Shown here in pieces: positions 6,027 to 12,572 of a DNA stretch of 12,572 nucleotides. The stretch covers positions 1-12,572 of the forward strand of contig JAEDKB010000035.1 in the NCBI GenBank assembly GCA_016296045.1, in the 5' to 3' direction. Numbering within the stretch: the stretch's first letter is position 1; each line of letters begins with the position of its first letter. The stretch is from Oscillospiraceae bacterium. GTDB taxonomy: Bacteria; Bacillota; Clostridia; Oscillospirales; Oscillospiraceae. The translations under genes were made by a program, and so were the position numbers. The notes beneath the pieces were generated by a model, which was given only the letters and a program-made list of their open reading frames with translations, ran no database searches and was not told where the DNA came from.

Positions 6027-7742
6027 TTATTCGCCGTCTGCCACGGTGGGATCCCAGTTGACAATGACACCCATATCCGTCAAGGCTTTTACATCAGCAA
6101 CCTTCGTTCCGAAGGCATCGATCTGAACAATCAGAGGACAAGAAGTGAGGCACAGAATATCCTCGATGTTTTCGTTATAATCCACATCCACATAGGTCAA
6201 ACCGACAAGCCCTGCCAGCATAGAAATATCGGAAAGCTGATTATAGGAGGCGTAGAATTGCTGGAGACGTGATTGCGTCTGAAGCTGCGGAAGCGCGGAA
6301 ATGCTGTTATGACTGATATCAAGGTAGGTCAGTTCAAGCAGATTTGCAAGAATGTCAATGGAAGTCAGATTGTTGTTTGCAATCTCAAGACGGGTCAGAT
6401 GGGGGCAAGAAGCAAGCGCACTGACATCGGAAACGGAGTTTCCGGTGAGAAGCAGCGTTTGCAGCGAGGGCATATTTGCCAAAACACTGATATCAGAGAT
6501 TTGATTGTCCGTTGCGCTTAAGGAAGTTAAGCCGGTGCATGAGCTTAATGCTGAAATAGAAGGAATTGCGTTTCCGGAAATATCCAGCTGCGTGAGCTGA
6601 GAGGCATCTGCCAAGGCATCAAGAGAGGATAGTGCATTTGTTGCCAAATTCAAAACGCTCAGTTTTGTAAGGCCGGTCAGCGGTGTGATATCGGAAATGC
6701 TGTTACCGGAAAGATTCAGCGTGGAAAGCTGCGTGAGGTTGGAAAGCGCGGAAATATTGGAAACTCCGCAGTCGCTCAGATCCAGTTCCGTCAAATCGGT
6801 CAGCGATCCAATCAGGTCAGTGGCATCCTCCGTGAGAATGCAGCCGTGCAGGTTGAGCTTTTGCAGCGCGGGTGTTCCGGCAAAGAAAGAATAATCATCA
6901 ATCGTACTGTAGTTGATTACAAGTGAGGTCAGGTTCTTAAAGTGGAAAAGGTCAGAAAAATCTGTAACATTTTCGGGCATTTCCAACTCTGTAACTGTCC
7001 AGAGATCACTTGTCATGACCGGACTTGTACGCGGAATGTAGAGCATTTCGCGGATAAATTCTTCAAATTCCGAACTGGCAAACGTAACTTCCTCGACAAC
7101 ACCGACGATCAGATAATCCATTTCCGCCAAGGGGCTGACCAAACCGTTATCGCCGACAAGAATGGCTTTTACGTGGCTGTCGCCGGCAGGCAGAGTAATC
7201 GGCGCAGAATAGGCATCCGTTCCGGTGGAGGGATATTCGTCTGTTAAAGAATAGTACACAGCGCCGCCCTGACCGGAAAGCGAAAGATCGATATATTCAG
7301 AGTACTGACCGCCTGCCGGAGAAAATTCGGGCATGGAAGGACGCATGGCATCCAGCTCAGCCTTGATTGCGGAATCGGAAATGCCGTCGAGCATCTTCTG
7401 TGCGTCAAACAGCTTGTCCTGCGCAACATAAACAGAGGACAGCTTACAGTAGAGCGCCGCAGAAGGCTCTTTGCGAATGGCGGTAACAAGAGAACGTTCC
7501 GCCTTGGTATAGCTGCCGTCCGCAATGCAGGCATCGGCAAGCTTTAAAACATAGGAAGGTTCGTCGGGGGCCATTTCCGCAGCCTGTTCATACAGCCATT
7601 CGGCACGGGAATATTTTTTGCTTGCCATTGCACTGTCGCCGAGAGAGCAGAGGTTTTCGGGCGTCCAGCCAAAGAAATACAGGCTGAACAGTCCGCCGCC
7701 GACAAGCAGAACAACAAGCAATATAATCAATGCTTTTTTCAT
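6027..7742 (-). CDS. Membrane-anchored TPR / chitobiase-C-like / leucine-rich-repeat surface protein
   Basis: A 571-residue protein not recognised as any named gene. It opens with MKKALIILLVVLLVGGG, one membrane segment (about 4-24) with neither a lipobox nor a clear signal-peptidase site, so the rest is probably outside the cell on an uncleaved anchor. Residues about 32-130 form TPR-like helical repeats (YSRAEWLYEQAAEMAPDEP). Residues about 135-212 resemble the chitobiase/hexosaminidase C-terminal Ig-like fold (YYSLTDEYPSTGTDAYSAPI). From about 248 to 556 comes a leucine-rich-repeat array, with eleven near-regular 22-residue internalin-like units from 314 to 556 (for example LTQLSTLNLSGNSISDITPL). 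Such arrays bind proteins or glycans; the ligand is unknown. The start ATG at 7742 has TAGGAG 9 nt upstream and a strong promoter. It is divergent from the SLH amidase gene, and both products face the envelope. Confidence 0.88.
   Translation of the reverse strand: MKKALIILLVVLLVGGGLFSLYFFGWTPENLCSLGDSAMASKKYSRAEWLYEQAAEMAPDEPSYVLKLADACIADGSYTKAERSLVTAIRKEPSAALYCKLSSVYVAQDKLFDAQKMLDGISDSAIKAELDAMRPSMPEFSPAGGQYSEYIDLSLSGQGGAVYYSLTDEYPSTGTDAYSAPITLPAGDSHVKAILVGDNGLVSPLAEMDYLIVGVVEEVTFASSEFEEFIREMLYIPRTSPVMTSDLWTVTELEMPENVTDFSDLFHFKNLTSLVINYSTIDDYSFFAGTPALQKLNLHGCILTEDATDLIGSLTDLTELDLSDCGVSNISALSNLTQLSTLNLSGNSISDITPLTGLTKLSVLNLATNALSSLDALADASQLTQLDISGNAIPSISALSSCTGLTSLSATDNQISDISVLANMPSLQTLLLTGNSVSDVSALASCPHLTRLEIANNNLTSIDILANLLELTYLDISHNSISALPQLQTQSRLQQFYASYNQLSDISMLAGLVGLTYVDVDYNENIEDILCLTSCPLIVQIDAFGTKVADVKALTDMGVIVNWDPTVADGE
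6075..6803 (-). repeat. Eleven tandem 22-residue leucine-rich repeats (66-bp period)
   Basis: Codons 314-556 of the LRR gene encode eleven successive units of the form LxxLxxLxLxxNxIxDIxxL, all 22 residues except one of 23 (the unit containing YNENIEDILCL). The DNA copies have diverged, so this is an old array and not a recent tandem duplication. Confidence 0.9.
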
Positions 7743-7776
7743 ATTGCATGGCTCCTATCTGGTTTCAATCTCAAAT

Positions 7777-7805
7777 ATTATACAACCGAAGTTCACATAA
7801 GTCAA
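7777..7805 (-). promoter_or_regulatory. Strong sigma-A-type promoter of the LRR protein gene
   Basis: On the minus strand TTGACT (7805-7800), 17 bp, TATAAT (7782-7777). This is one base from the full consensus, and the start codon lies about 35 nt downstream of the -10. Confidence 0.88.
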
Positions 7806-7864
7806 TGAAAAAACGTGAAAACCGTACCCTTCGGAATACTTTATGTAATGATTTGACAGAAGAC

Positions 7865-7893
7865 TTGAAAAAAACTCCGCGAGAGGATAGAAT
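7865..7893 (+). promoter_or_regulatory. Predicted promoter of the SLH amidase gene
   Basis: TTGAAA (7865-7870), 17 bp, TAGAAT (7888-7893), followed by AAA. Transcription would start near 7900, leaving a leader of about 55 nt with GGAGTGA shortly before the ATG. The hexamers and spacing equal those at 11135-11163. The promoter is back to back with that of the LRR gene: the two -35 elements are about 60 bp apart in 7743-7955. Confidence 0.75.
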
Positions 7894-7955
7894 AAACAAA
7901 TGAGAATCGTGAAGAATGTTTTTCTGAAATAAATCCTATAAATCGGAGTGAGAAA

Positions 7956-10900
7956 ATGAAAAAGAGAATTGTTTCTATTTTGCTTTGTGCAGCTATATTG
8001 TGCGCATTTTTCCCCAGCTTAACGACCGTTCAGGCAAACGCGGCCGGTACATATAATCCGAATGCGGCGTTGGCCTTTGCCGCGGAGCATTGGAACGACG
8101 GGAAAGGCTTATGTGCCGAATTCGTTTCCAGATGCCTGAACGCCGGCGGCTGTGACAGCTTCAGCACCAGCTGCACGGCGTTGGTCGGACAACTTCGTAA
8201 GAGAACAGACTGTACGGAACATACCATTCCGGTCAATCCGAATAAATCGGTTACGATAAAGGATCGCTTGGATGAGATTGCGCCCGGCGACCCGCTGTTT
8301 TTCCACTGCTCATTTCAAAACAACTATCAGCATGCGCTTCTTTGCAACGGAATGGACAAAGACGGCTTGCTCAAAGCATATGCTCATAATACGGCGAATG
8401 ACGGCTCTCGTGCGATCTATTATAACTATTTATGTCCGGAATGCAGACATCCGTCAATCGATTATGTCACGGTATTTCATTTTGAAACAGACCCTCCGAC
8501 GCTGACAGGCTGGATGTCGGAAAGCAAGCTGGGCGATGAGACCGATCAATTCCTGACCGGAAACCGGTATTATTTATGCTATAAGCTGTATGACGAGGAG
8601 AGCGGAAAGCTGTACGATTCCTATGGAGGCGCGGCCTACAAGGTATCCATGGAGGTCTACAGGCCGGATAATTCCATCTTGTGCTCATATTCTTTCCGAA
8701 ACGACACAAACTGGCTTTCGGTATGCTTCCCGACGGCAGGCACATACCGTTATCAGATTACGGTCAACGGCGATTTTTCCGATACAATTTCCGGCTCAAT
8801 GGAAGTAAAAGAGAGCATGATGACGCTTTCTGCGCAGTCAGCGCAGGAAGAACTGAAACTGACGGAGCAGCCGTCTAAGACGATTGAACTTTCCGTAGCG
8901 GGCTTTCACAGCAATCCGTTATCTGTGAAAAAAAGTGAAATTTCAAACGGTGCATTTTCCGCATCGCTGGATTCGTTTGATAAACAGACGGTCAGATTAA
9001 CTGTGTCGGCGCAGGCGGTTGGGCAGGGCAGCATCACAGTCAGCCTGTTTGATGCGCTCACGTCTGAGAAGCTTGCAACAGAAACGATCGATGTTACCGT
9101 AACAGGGTCTGAAACTGCCATTTCTTACCACGCAAACGGCGGTACAGGCGCGCCGCTGCCGCAGAAGGCATATTGCGGTGAAAGTGTTTTCCTTTCCACG
9201 GAAAAACCCGAGGGAAAATCATATGAGGTTCTGTTTGATGCAAACGGCGGGGAAATGTCTGAGTGTACGAAGCGCTGTTTTCAGAACTTCACCTCATGGA
9301 ACACCAAGGCAGACGGCACAGGGGAAACCTATTTGAGCGGTGAATACTGCTGTGTGAGTGCTCCGATTACGCTTTTTGCGCAATATGACCGGTGCGTTTT
9401 GGGTGATGAGGTCATTCCGACAAAGGAAGACTGTCGCTTTATTGGATGGTATGATTCACCGGATTATGACAGCTTTGGTGCGCCGCTTGGCAATTACTAC
9501 GCGCTTGGTGCGGAAATCACGCAGGATTTGACGCTTTACGCCATGTGGTCGGCTTCATCTGCCATAGTGTTTGGTGATCTGAATTTTGACGGTGTCATCT
9601 CCGACACGGATCTTATGAAAATGACAGCTTGCGTCGATGGAGAAATTGAATTGGATCAAACGGACGCATTTCTTGCCGATATCGACGCTGACGGCGATAT
9701 CGATCAGGACGATGTGTCTTTGCTGGAAAGCCTTTTGGACGGATCGATAAAGCAGGAGGATTTGCCCGCATACCAAACGCAGAAACAGCTTCAGGTTGAA
9801 GGTATTCAAGAAACAGAACTTCCTTACGGCAGTGCGCCGGACACGGACGCACTGGCATTCAGAATCGACTATGGCGATGATATCGGTTATTCTGTTTCGG
9901 AGGGACTGACCGTTACGGGATTTGACCCGTATCAAATCGGGCATCAAACGCTTACGGTTTCCTTCGGTCAGTTCTCAGCGGAGTGTTCCGTTACGGTGCT
10001 GCCTCCGGATTATTTGCTGAATTTTGATGCCGGTGACGGCACTGTATCGGATAGACAGCGCCGTGTAACGTACGGCAGTGTGATCGGCGAGTTACCGATT
10101 CCTGTCAGAGCGGGATATATTTTCCTCGGCTGGTCATTCGACGAATCCGGAACAGAATATATTTCAAAGGACACGGTTTACTCCGACTTTGAGAGTCGAA
10201 CGGTATATGCCTGTTGGGAAAGCGGATGCTCGGAAAACTCCCATGCGTATGAAGCTGTCATTGTTGCTCCGACCTGCACGCAAAAAGGGTATACGGAGCA
10301 TATCTGCACGGTTTGCGGCGCTTCTGATTGCGGCGCGTATGTCGATACGCTTGTCCACAGCTTTGCAGAGGGCTTCTGCTCCCTGTGCGGACAAAAAGAT
10401 CAGAGCTATGTTCCCGGCATGTGTGACGGCGGAGCCAATTGCCCGGGTGCCGTTTTTGAGGATGATCCGGCGCCTTATAATTGGGCGCATATCGGAATTG
10501 ATTTCTGTATCAGCAACGGATTGTTTTTCGGAGAATCCGCAACAAGCTTCTCTCCGAACAAGACGATGACGCGCGCGATGCTCGTAACGGTGTTATATCG
10601 TTTGGAGGGAACGCCTGCCGTAACCGCCGAAAATCCTTTTATCGATGTGGAGGACGGCACATGGTATTCGGAGGCGGTTGTCTGGGCGGCGGAAAACGGA
10701 ATCGTTACCGGTGCGGAGCACAATCTGTTTTACCCCGAAGACGACATTTCCAGAGAGCAAATTGCTGCGATCTTTTATCGCTATGCCTCCTTTAAAACCT
10801 ACGACACCTCCTTCTCCGTCGATCTTTCAAGCTTCCCGGATGAGGAGAAGGTCAGCGATTGGGCCTATGAGTCCCTGTGCTGGGCGACGGAAGTTGGATT

Positions 10901-11009
10901 GGTCAACGGAAACGGATATGCGGACGGAAGTTATCTTGAACCGCAGAACGGTGCAACAAGAGCGCAGGTCGCCGCCATGTTCATGCGTTTCATCAATCAA
11001 TTCCAATAA
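7956..11009 (+). CDS. Secreted cysteine amidase-like protein with InlB-type repeats, internal dockerin-like module and three SLH domains
   Basis: A 1017-residue exported protein. The signal peptide ends about QANA|AG (residues 29/30). Residues about 32-180 match the putative amidase (Amidase_6/NlpC-P60-like) fold: GLCAEFVSRCLNAGG with candidate nucleophile Cys53, His126 in YQHALLCNG, and AHNTAND with His144/Asn145; a wall-peptide or other amide substrate is inference. Next are beta-rich Ig-like regions (about 182-385), InlB/Flg_new-type repeats (about 389-530, FDANGG and FIGWYDS), a type I dockerin-like module with two calcium loops (DLNFDGVISDTD 541-552; DIDADGDIDQDD 575-586), a further Ig-like stretch, another InlB-type repeat (about 687-755), a cysteine-rich segment (about 774-811) and three SLH domains (Trp843, Trp903 and Trp969 regions; MTRAMLVTVLYRL) that should bind the secondary wall polymer. 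The mature chain has about 33 cysteines. GGAGTGA precedes ATG 7956. Monocistronic: its own promoter and terminator. Architecture is clear; the enzymatic role is unproven. Confidence 0.9.
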   Translation: MKKRIVSILLCAAILCAFFPSLTTVQANAAGTYNPNAALAFAAEHWNDGKGLCAEFVSRCLNAGGCDSFSTSCTALVGQLRKRTDCTEHTIPVNPNKSVTIKDRLDEIAPGDPLFFHCSFQNNYQHALLCNGMDKDGLLKAYAHNTANDGSRAIYYNYLCPECRHPSIDYVTVFHFETDPPTLTGWMSESKLGDETDQFLTGNRYYLCYKLYDEESGKLYDSYGGAAYKVSMEVYRPDNSILCSYSFRNDTNWLSVCFPTAGTYRYQITVNGDFSDTISGSMEVKESMMTLSAQSAQEELKLTEQPSKTIELSVAGFHSNPLSVKKSEISNGAFSASLDSFDKQTVRLTVSAQAVGQGSITVSLFDALTSEKLATETIDVTVTGSETAISYHANGGTGAPLPQKAYCGESVFLSTEKPEGKSYEVLFDANGGEMSECTKRCFQNFTSWNTKADGTGETYLSGEYCCVSAPITLFAQYDRCVLGDEVIPTKEDCRFIGWYDSPDYDSFGAPLGNYYALGAEITQDLTLYAMWSASSAIVFGDLNFDGVISDTDLMKMTACVDGEIELDQTDAFLADIDADGDIDQDDVSLLESLLDGSIKQEDLPAYQTQKQLQVEGIQETELPYGSAPDTDALAFRIDYGDDIGYSVSEGLTVTGFDPYQIGHQTLTVSFGQFSAECSVTVLPPDYLLNFDAGDGTVSDRQRRVTYGSVIGELPIPVRAGYIFLGWSFDESGTEYISKDTVYSDFESRTVYACWESGCSENSHAYEAVIVAPTCTQKGYTEHICTVCGASDCGAYVDTLVHSFAEGFCSLCGQKDQSYVPGMCDGGANCPGAVFEDDPAPYNWAHIGIDFCISNGLFFGESATSFSPNKTMTRAMLVTVLYRLEGTPAVTAENPFIDVEDGTWYSEAVVWAAENGIVTGAEHNLFYPEDDISREQIAAIFYRYASFKTYDTSFSVDLSSFPDEEKVSDWAYESLCWATEVGLVNGNGYADGSYLEPQNGATRAQVAAMFMRFINQFQ

Positions 11010-11049
11010 GCGCCGCGGTTTTGACCATCCGGGATTGAACCGTTTTTTC

Positions 11050-11098
11050 GGTGCTGTCTCATATGATTGTTTCGGTCATTTTGAGACAGCGCCTTTTT
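11050..11098 (+). terminator. Rho-independent terminator after the SLH amidase gene
   Basis: GGTGCTGTCTCA pairs with TGAGACAGCGCC (12 pairs, one G-T), with an inner ATGA/TCAT helix and a loop around TTGTTTCGG, followed by TTTTTG. It lies 41 nt after the stop codon. Confidence 0.88.
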
Positions 11099-11134
11099 GT
11101 TTCTGACCGTAGGATGAGAAAGGCAAAATTTTGG

Positions 11135-11163
11135 TTGAAAAAGTGCGATACAGGGTATAGAAT
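11135..11163 (+). promoter_or_regulatory. Predicted promoter of the HlyD/ABC operon
   Basis: TTGAAA (11135-11140), 17 bp, TAGAAT (11158-11163), followed by AAAAA. Hexamers and spacing are the same as those ahead of the SLH amidase gene. The start point would be near 11170. Confidence 0.7.
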
Positions 11164-11180
11164 AAAAATGATGTGATTTG

Positions 11181-11196
11181 TACAATTTCAATTGTA
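11181..11196. promoter_or_regulatory. Operator-like palindrome TACAATT-TC-AATTGTA
   Basis: Two perfect 7-bp inverted half-sites with a 2-bp centre lie about 11-27 bp downstream of the predicted transcription start, where a bound repressor (for example of MarR, TetR or GntR type) would block initiation or early elongation. No regulator gene is in the window, so the protein is unknown. Confidence 0.5.
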
Positions 11197-11268
11197 GAAG
11201 GATTGAATGATAACTCTGATACTGATTCTTGAAAAAAGCTTTTTGCTAAGAAGCGGTATAAAAGCCGG

Positions 11269-11286
11269 AACATTTTGCCGAATGTT
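11269..11286. repeat. Inverted repeat AACATT-TTGCCG-AATGTT in the leader
   Basis: Perfect 6-bp arms around a 6-nt spacer, about 52 nt before the start codon. It could be a small RNA hairpin or a protein site; its short length makes chance possible. Confidence 0.35.
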
Positions 11287-11338
11287 TCGTCTGATATATT
11301 ATGTGACGATTTTTTAAGGATAATCACTGGAGGTTGCT

Positions 11339-12535
11339 ATGAAAAAGCAAGGAATTTTTATCTTTATTTTGATTCTCGTCCTGATGTTTGTATCGGGATG
11401 CGGCGAGACGCTTCCGTCTGTTTATGTGCAGTCCGTGAATGAGATTATGGGCTATAGTGCTGCCGGAGAATATAATGTCTGCTCCGGTATCGTAGTGGCT
11501 CAGAATGAGACAAAAATCGAGAGGGACGCAGAACGGAAGATTTCGGAACTGAAGGTGGAAGCCGGTCAGAATGTTTCCGAGGGAGACGTGTTGTTTGTTT
11601 ACGACATGGAAGAAGCGAAGCTTACCATCGATAAAGCGGAGCTGGAGCTTGAACAACTGAAAAACAGTGTTACTGACATTGAGGAACAGATCAAAGAGCT
11701 GGAAAATGAGAAGAAATATGCTTCTTCTTCCGACCAGCTTTCCTATACCATTCGCATTCAGACCCTGGAGACGGACAAGCTGGAGGCCGAGTATAATATT
11801 TCCGTAAAGGAACGCGAACTGGAAAGCATGAAAACCTCCATCGGAGACGGTGAGGTCAGAGCTCCCATCAGCGGAAAAGTCAAGTCGATCAATGAAAACG
11901 GCGCAGTGGATGAGATGACGGGTGCCGCGCTGCCATATATCGTACTGATTGAGGAGGGTGCCTACCGCATCAAAGGAACCGTCAACGAGCTGAACCGCAG
12001 AGATTTCTTTGAGGGGCAGTCTGTCATCATCCGTTCGCGAATCGACAGCGAACAGACGTGGCACGGTATGATCGAGCTGATTGAGAGCACACCGGACGAA
12101 TCCCAGAACAATAATAATTACGGCATGAGCGATGAAATGACCTCCTCCAGCAGCTATCCGTTTTATGTTCAGTTGGAAAACACGGACGACTTGCTGCTCG
12201 GCCAGCATGTGTATATTGAGCCGGATGCCGGTCAGAACGATGTGCAGAGCGGACTTTGGCTGAATGCATCGTATGTTGCCGGTTCGGAGGAAGAGGGCTA
12301 CTATGTTTGGGCAGCGGATAAAAACGATAAGATTGAAAAGCGTGAAGTAGTCATTGGCAGTATCGATGAAGAAATGTTCTTATATGAAATTGTTTCGGGC
12401 TTGACCGGAACGGATCGGATCGCTTTCCCGGAGGAGGGAATCCGTGAGGGTGCGCCCATTGCGGAAACACCGGTTGCTACGGAGGCTTATGAGGAAGAAT
12501 ACTATGATGACGCACAGGTCGGAGGGGTCGGCTGA
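11339..12535 (+). CDS. Lipoprotein HlyD/MacA-type adaptor (membrane fusion protein) of an ABC exporter
   Basis: A 398-residue exported lipoprotein. The signal sequence ends in the lipobox FVSGC (Cys21). About 60-95 is the first half of a biotinyl-lipoyl-like hairpin domain (ISELKVEAGQNVSEGDVL), about 95-165 a coiled-coil hairpin rich in Glu, Lys and Leu, about 170-190 the second lipoyl half (VRAPISGKVKSINENG), then beta-barrel and membrane-proximal regions, ending in a short acidic tail rich in Glu, Asp and Tyr. In Gram-positive bacteria such adaptors work with MacB-type ABC transporters in export of peptides, lipids or drugs; the substrate cannot be read from the sequence. GGAGG lies 5 nt before ATG 11339. 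The stop TGA overlaps the ATG of the ABC ATPase gene by one base (TGATG), so the two are translationally coupled. A promoter and an operator-like palindrome lie upstream. Family certain, substrate unknown. Confidence 0.93.
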   Translation: MKKQGIFIFILILVLMFVSGCGETLPSVYVQSVNEIMGYSAAGEYNVCSGIVVAQNETKIERDAERKISELKVEAGQNVSEGDVLFVYDMEEAKLTIDKAELELEQLKNSVTDIEEQIKELENEKKYASSSDQLSYTIRIQTLETDKLEAEYNISVKERELESMKTSIGDGEVRAPISGKVKSINENGAVDEMTGAALPYIVLIEEGAYRIKGTVNELNRRDFFEGQSVIIRSRIDSEQTWHGMIELIESTPDESQNNNNYGMSDEMTSSSSYPFYVQLENTDDLLLGQHVYIEPDAGQNDVQSGLWLNASYVAGSEEEGYYVWAADKNDKIEKREVVIGSIDEEMFLYEIVSGLTGTDRIAFPEEGIREGAPIAETPVATEAYEEEYYDDAQVGGVG

Positions 12536-12572
12536 TGCTGGTTGAAATGAAAAACATCTGCAAGGATTATCC
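12535..12572 (+). CDS. ABC transporter ATP-binding protein, first 12 codons (cut by window edge)
   Basis: The reading frame MLVEMKNICKDY begins at the ATG that overlaps the adaptor stop codon, with GGAGG 9 nt upstream at 12521-12525. This opening is typical of MacB/LolD-type ATPase subunits, where the Tyr would stack on the adenine of ATP. Walker motifs lie beyond the edge, so the call rests on the N-terminus and on its place directly after a HlyD-type adaptor. Confidence 0.8.
   Translation, partial: MLVEMKNICKDY

Larger units (their letters stand above)
11099..11338 (+). other. Non-coding leader region of the efflux operon
   Basis: Between the terminator and ATG 11339 I see no credible gene. 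The stretch holds a predicted promoter (11135-11163), a palindrome (11181-11196), an AT-only palindrome AAAAAGCTTTTT (11233-11244) with no T-run after it, an inverted repeat AACATT/AATGTT (11269-11274 and 11281-11286) and GGAGG at 11329-11333. If the promoter is right, the leader is about 170 nt. I recognise no riboswitch class. Confidence 0.6.

Noticed and set aside
6075-6803. 66-bp periodicity as a CRISPR or satellite-like repeat
   Set aside because: The period equals one 22-residue leucine-rich repeat in an intact coding frame and the DNA units are strongly diverged.
11010-11100. Inverted repeat as a transposon or IS end
   Set aside because: The repeat is a compact 12-bp hairpin followed by a T-run right after a stop codon, with no transposase or target duplication, so it is a terminator.
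11233-11244. AAAAAGCTTTTT palindrome as a terminator or attenuator
   Set aside because: The stem is almost all A-T and no T-run follows it; it is probably just an AT-rich palindrome.
11229-11262. Possible second promoter TTGAAA ... TATAAA in the efflux leader
   Set aside because: The spacing is 22 bp, too long for a standard promoter; the nearer TTGCTA is only 8 bp before the TATAAA.
11324-12208. 294-codon minus-strand open frame
   Set aside because: Antisense to the HlyD-type adaptor, which has a lipobox, lipoyl halves and a strong ribosome binding site.

Overview
The window looks like chromosomal DNA of an obligately anaerobic, low-to-mid GC Gram-positive bacterium, most likely a gut-type clostridium of the Oscillospiraceae/Ruminococcaceae kind. 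This rests on a single-chain pyruvate:ferredoxin oxidoreductase, a ThiI without a rhodanese domain, strong AGGAGG-type ribosome binding sites, and an exported protein combining S-layer homology domains, a dockerin-like module and Listeria-Bacteroides (InlB-type) repeats. The family assignment is inference from gene content; no marker gene fixes the taxon. I found no rRNA, tRNA, CRISPR array, insertion sequence, att site or phage gene.

Layout. (1) 1-2014, minus strand: the first 671 codons of nifJ, running off the left edge, with a TTG start, a well placed Shine-Dalgarno and a clear promoter. (2) 2231-3745, plus strand: a complete YifB/ComM-type Mg-chelatase-like AAA+ ATPase, divergent from nifJ and closed by a strong hairpin terminator. 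(3) 3850-5912, plus strand: a three-gene overlapping operon, thiI (tRNA 4-thiouridine synthesis), a stand-alone CinA C-terminal domain (NMN amidase type) and a VanZ-family membrane protein; both junctions overlap by exactly 8 nt. (4) 5982-6016: a hairpin that serves as terminator between this operon and the convergent next gene. (5) 6027-7742, minus strand: a membrane-anchored TPR / chitobiase-C-like / leucine-rich-repeat protein. (6) 7956-11009, plus strand, divergent from it across a 213-bp region carrying both promoters: a 1017-residue secreted, cysteine-rich multidomain protein with a predicted cysteine amidase domain, InlB-type repeats, an internal dockerin-like module and three C-terminal SLH domains. 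(7) 11010-11338: a 329-bp gap with a terminator, a promoter, a 16-bp near-perfect palindrome just downstream of the predicted transcription start, and a leader of about 170 nt. (8) 11339-12535, plus strand: a lipoprotein HlyD/MacA-type adaptor whose stop codon overlaps the start of an ABC transporter ATPase (12535 to the edge), i.e. the start of a MacAB-like export operon.

How it fits together. The left half is housekeeping: central carbon metabolism, DNA processing, tRNA modification and NAD-cycle salvage. The right half faces the envelope: an extracellular LRR receptor-like or adhesin-like protein, an SLH-anchored wall amidase, and an export pump. No unmistakable new system is present. The most interesting items are the amidase-dockerin-SLH protein with about 33 cysteines in its mature part, its divergent pairing with the LRR protein, the operator-like palindrome ahead of the pump operon, and the matching promoter hexamers (TTGAAA, 17 bp, TAGAAT) in front of the amidase gene and the pump operon.
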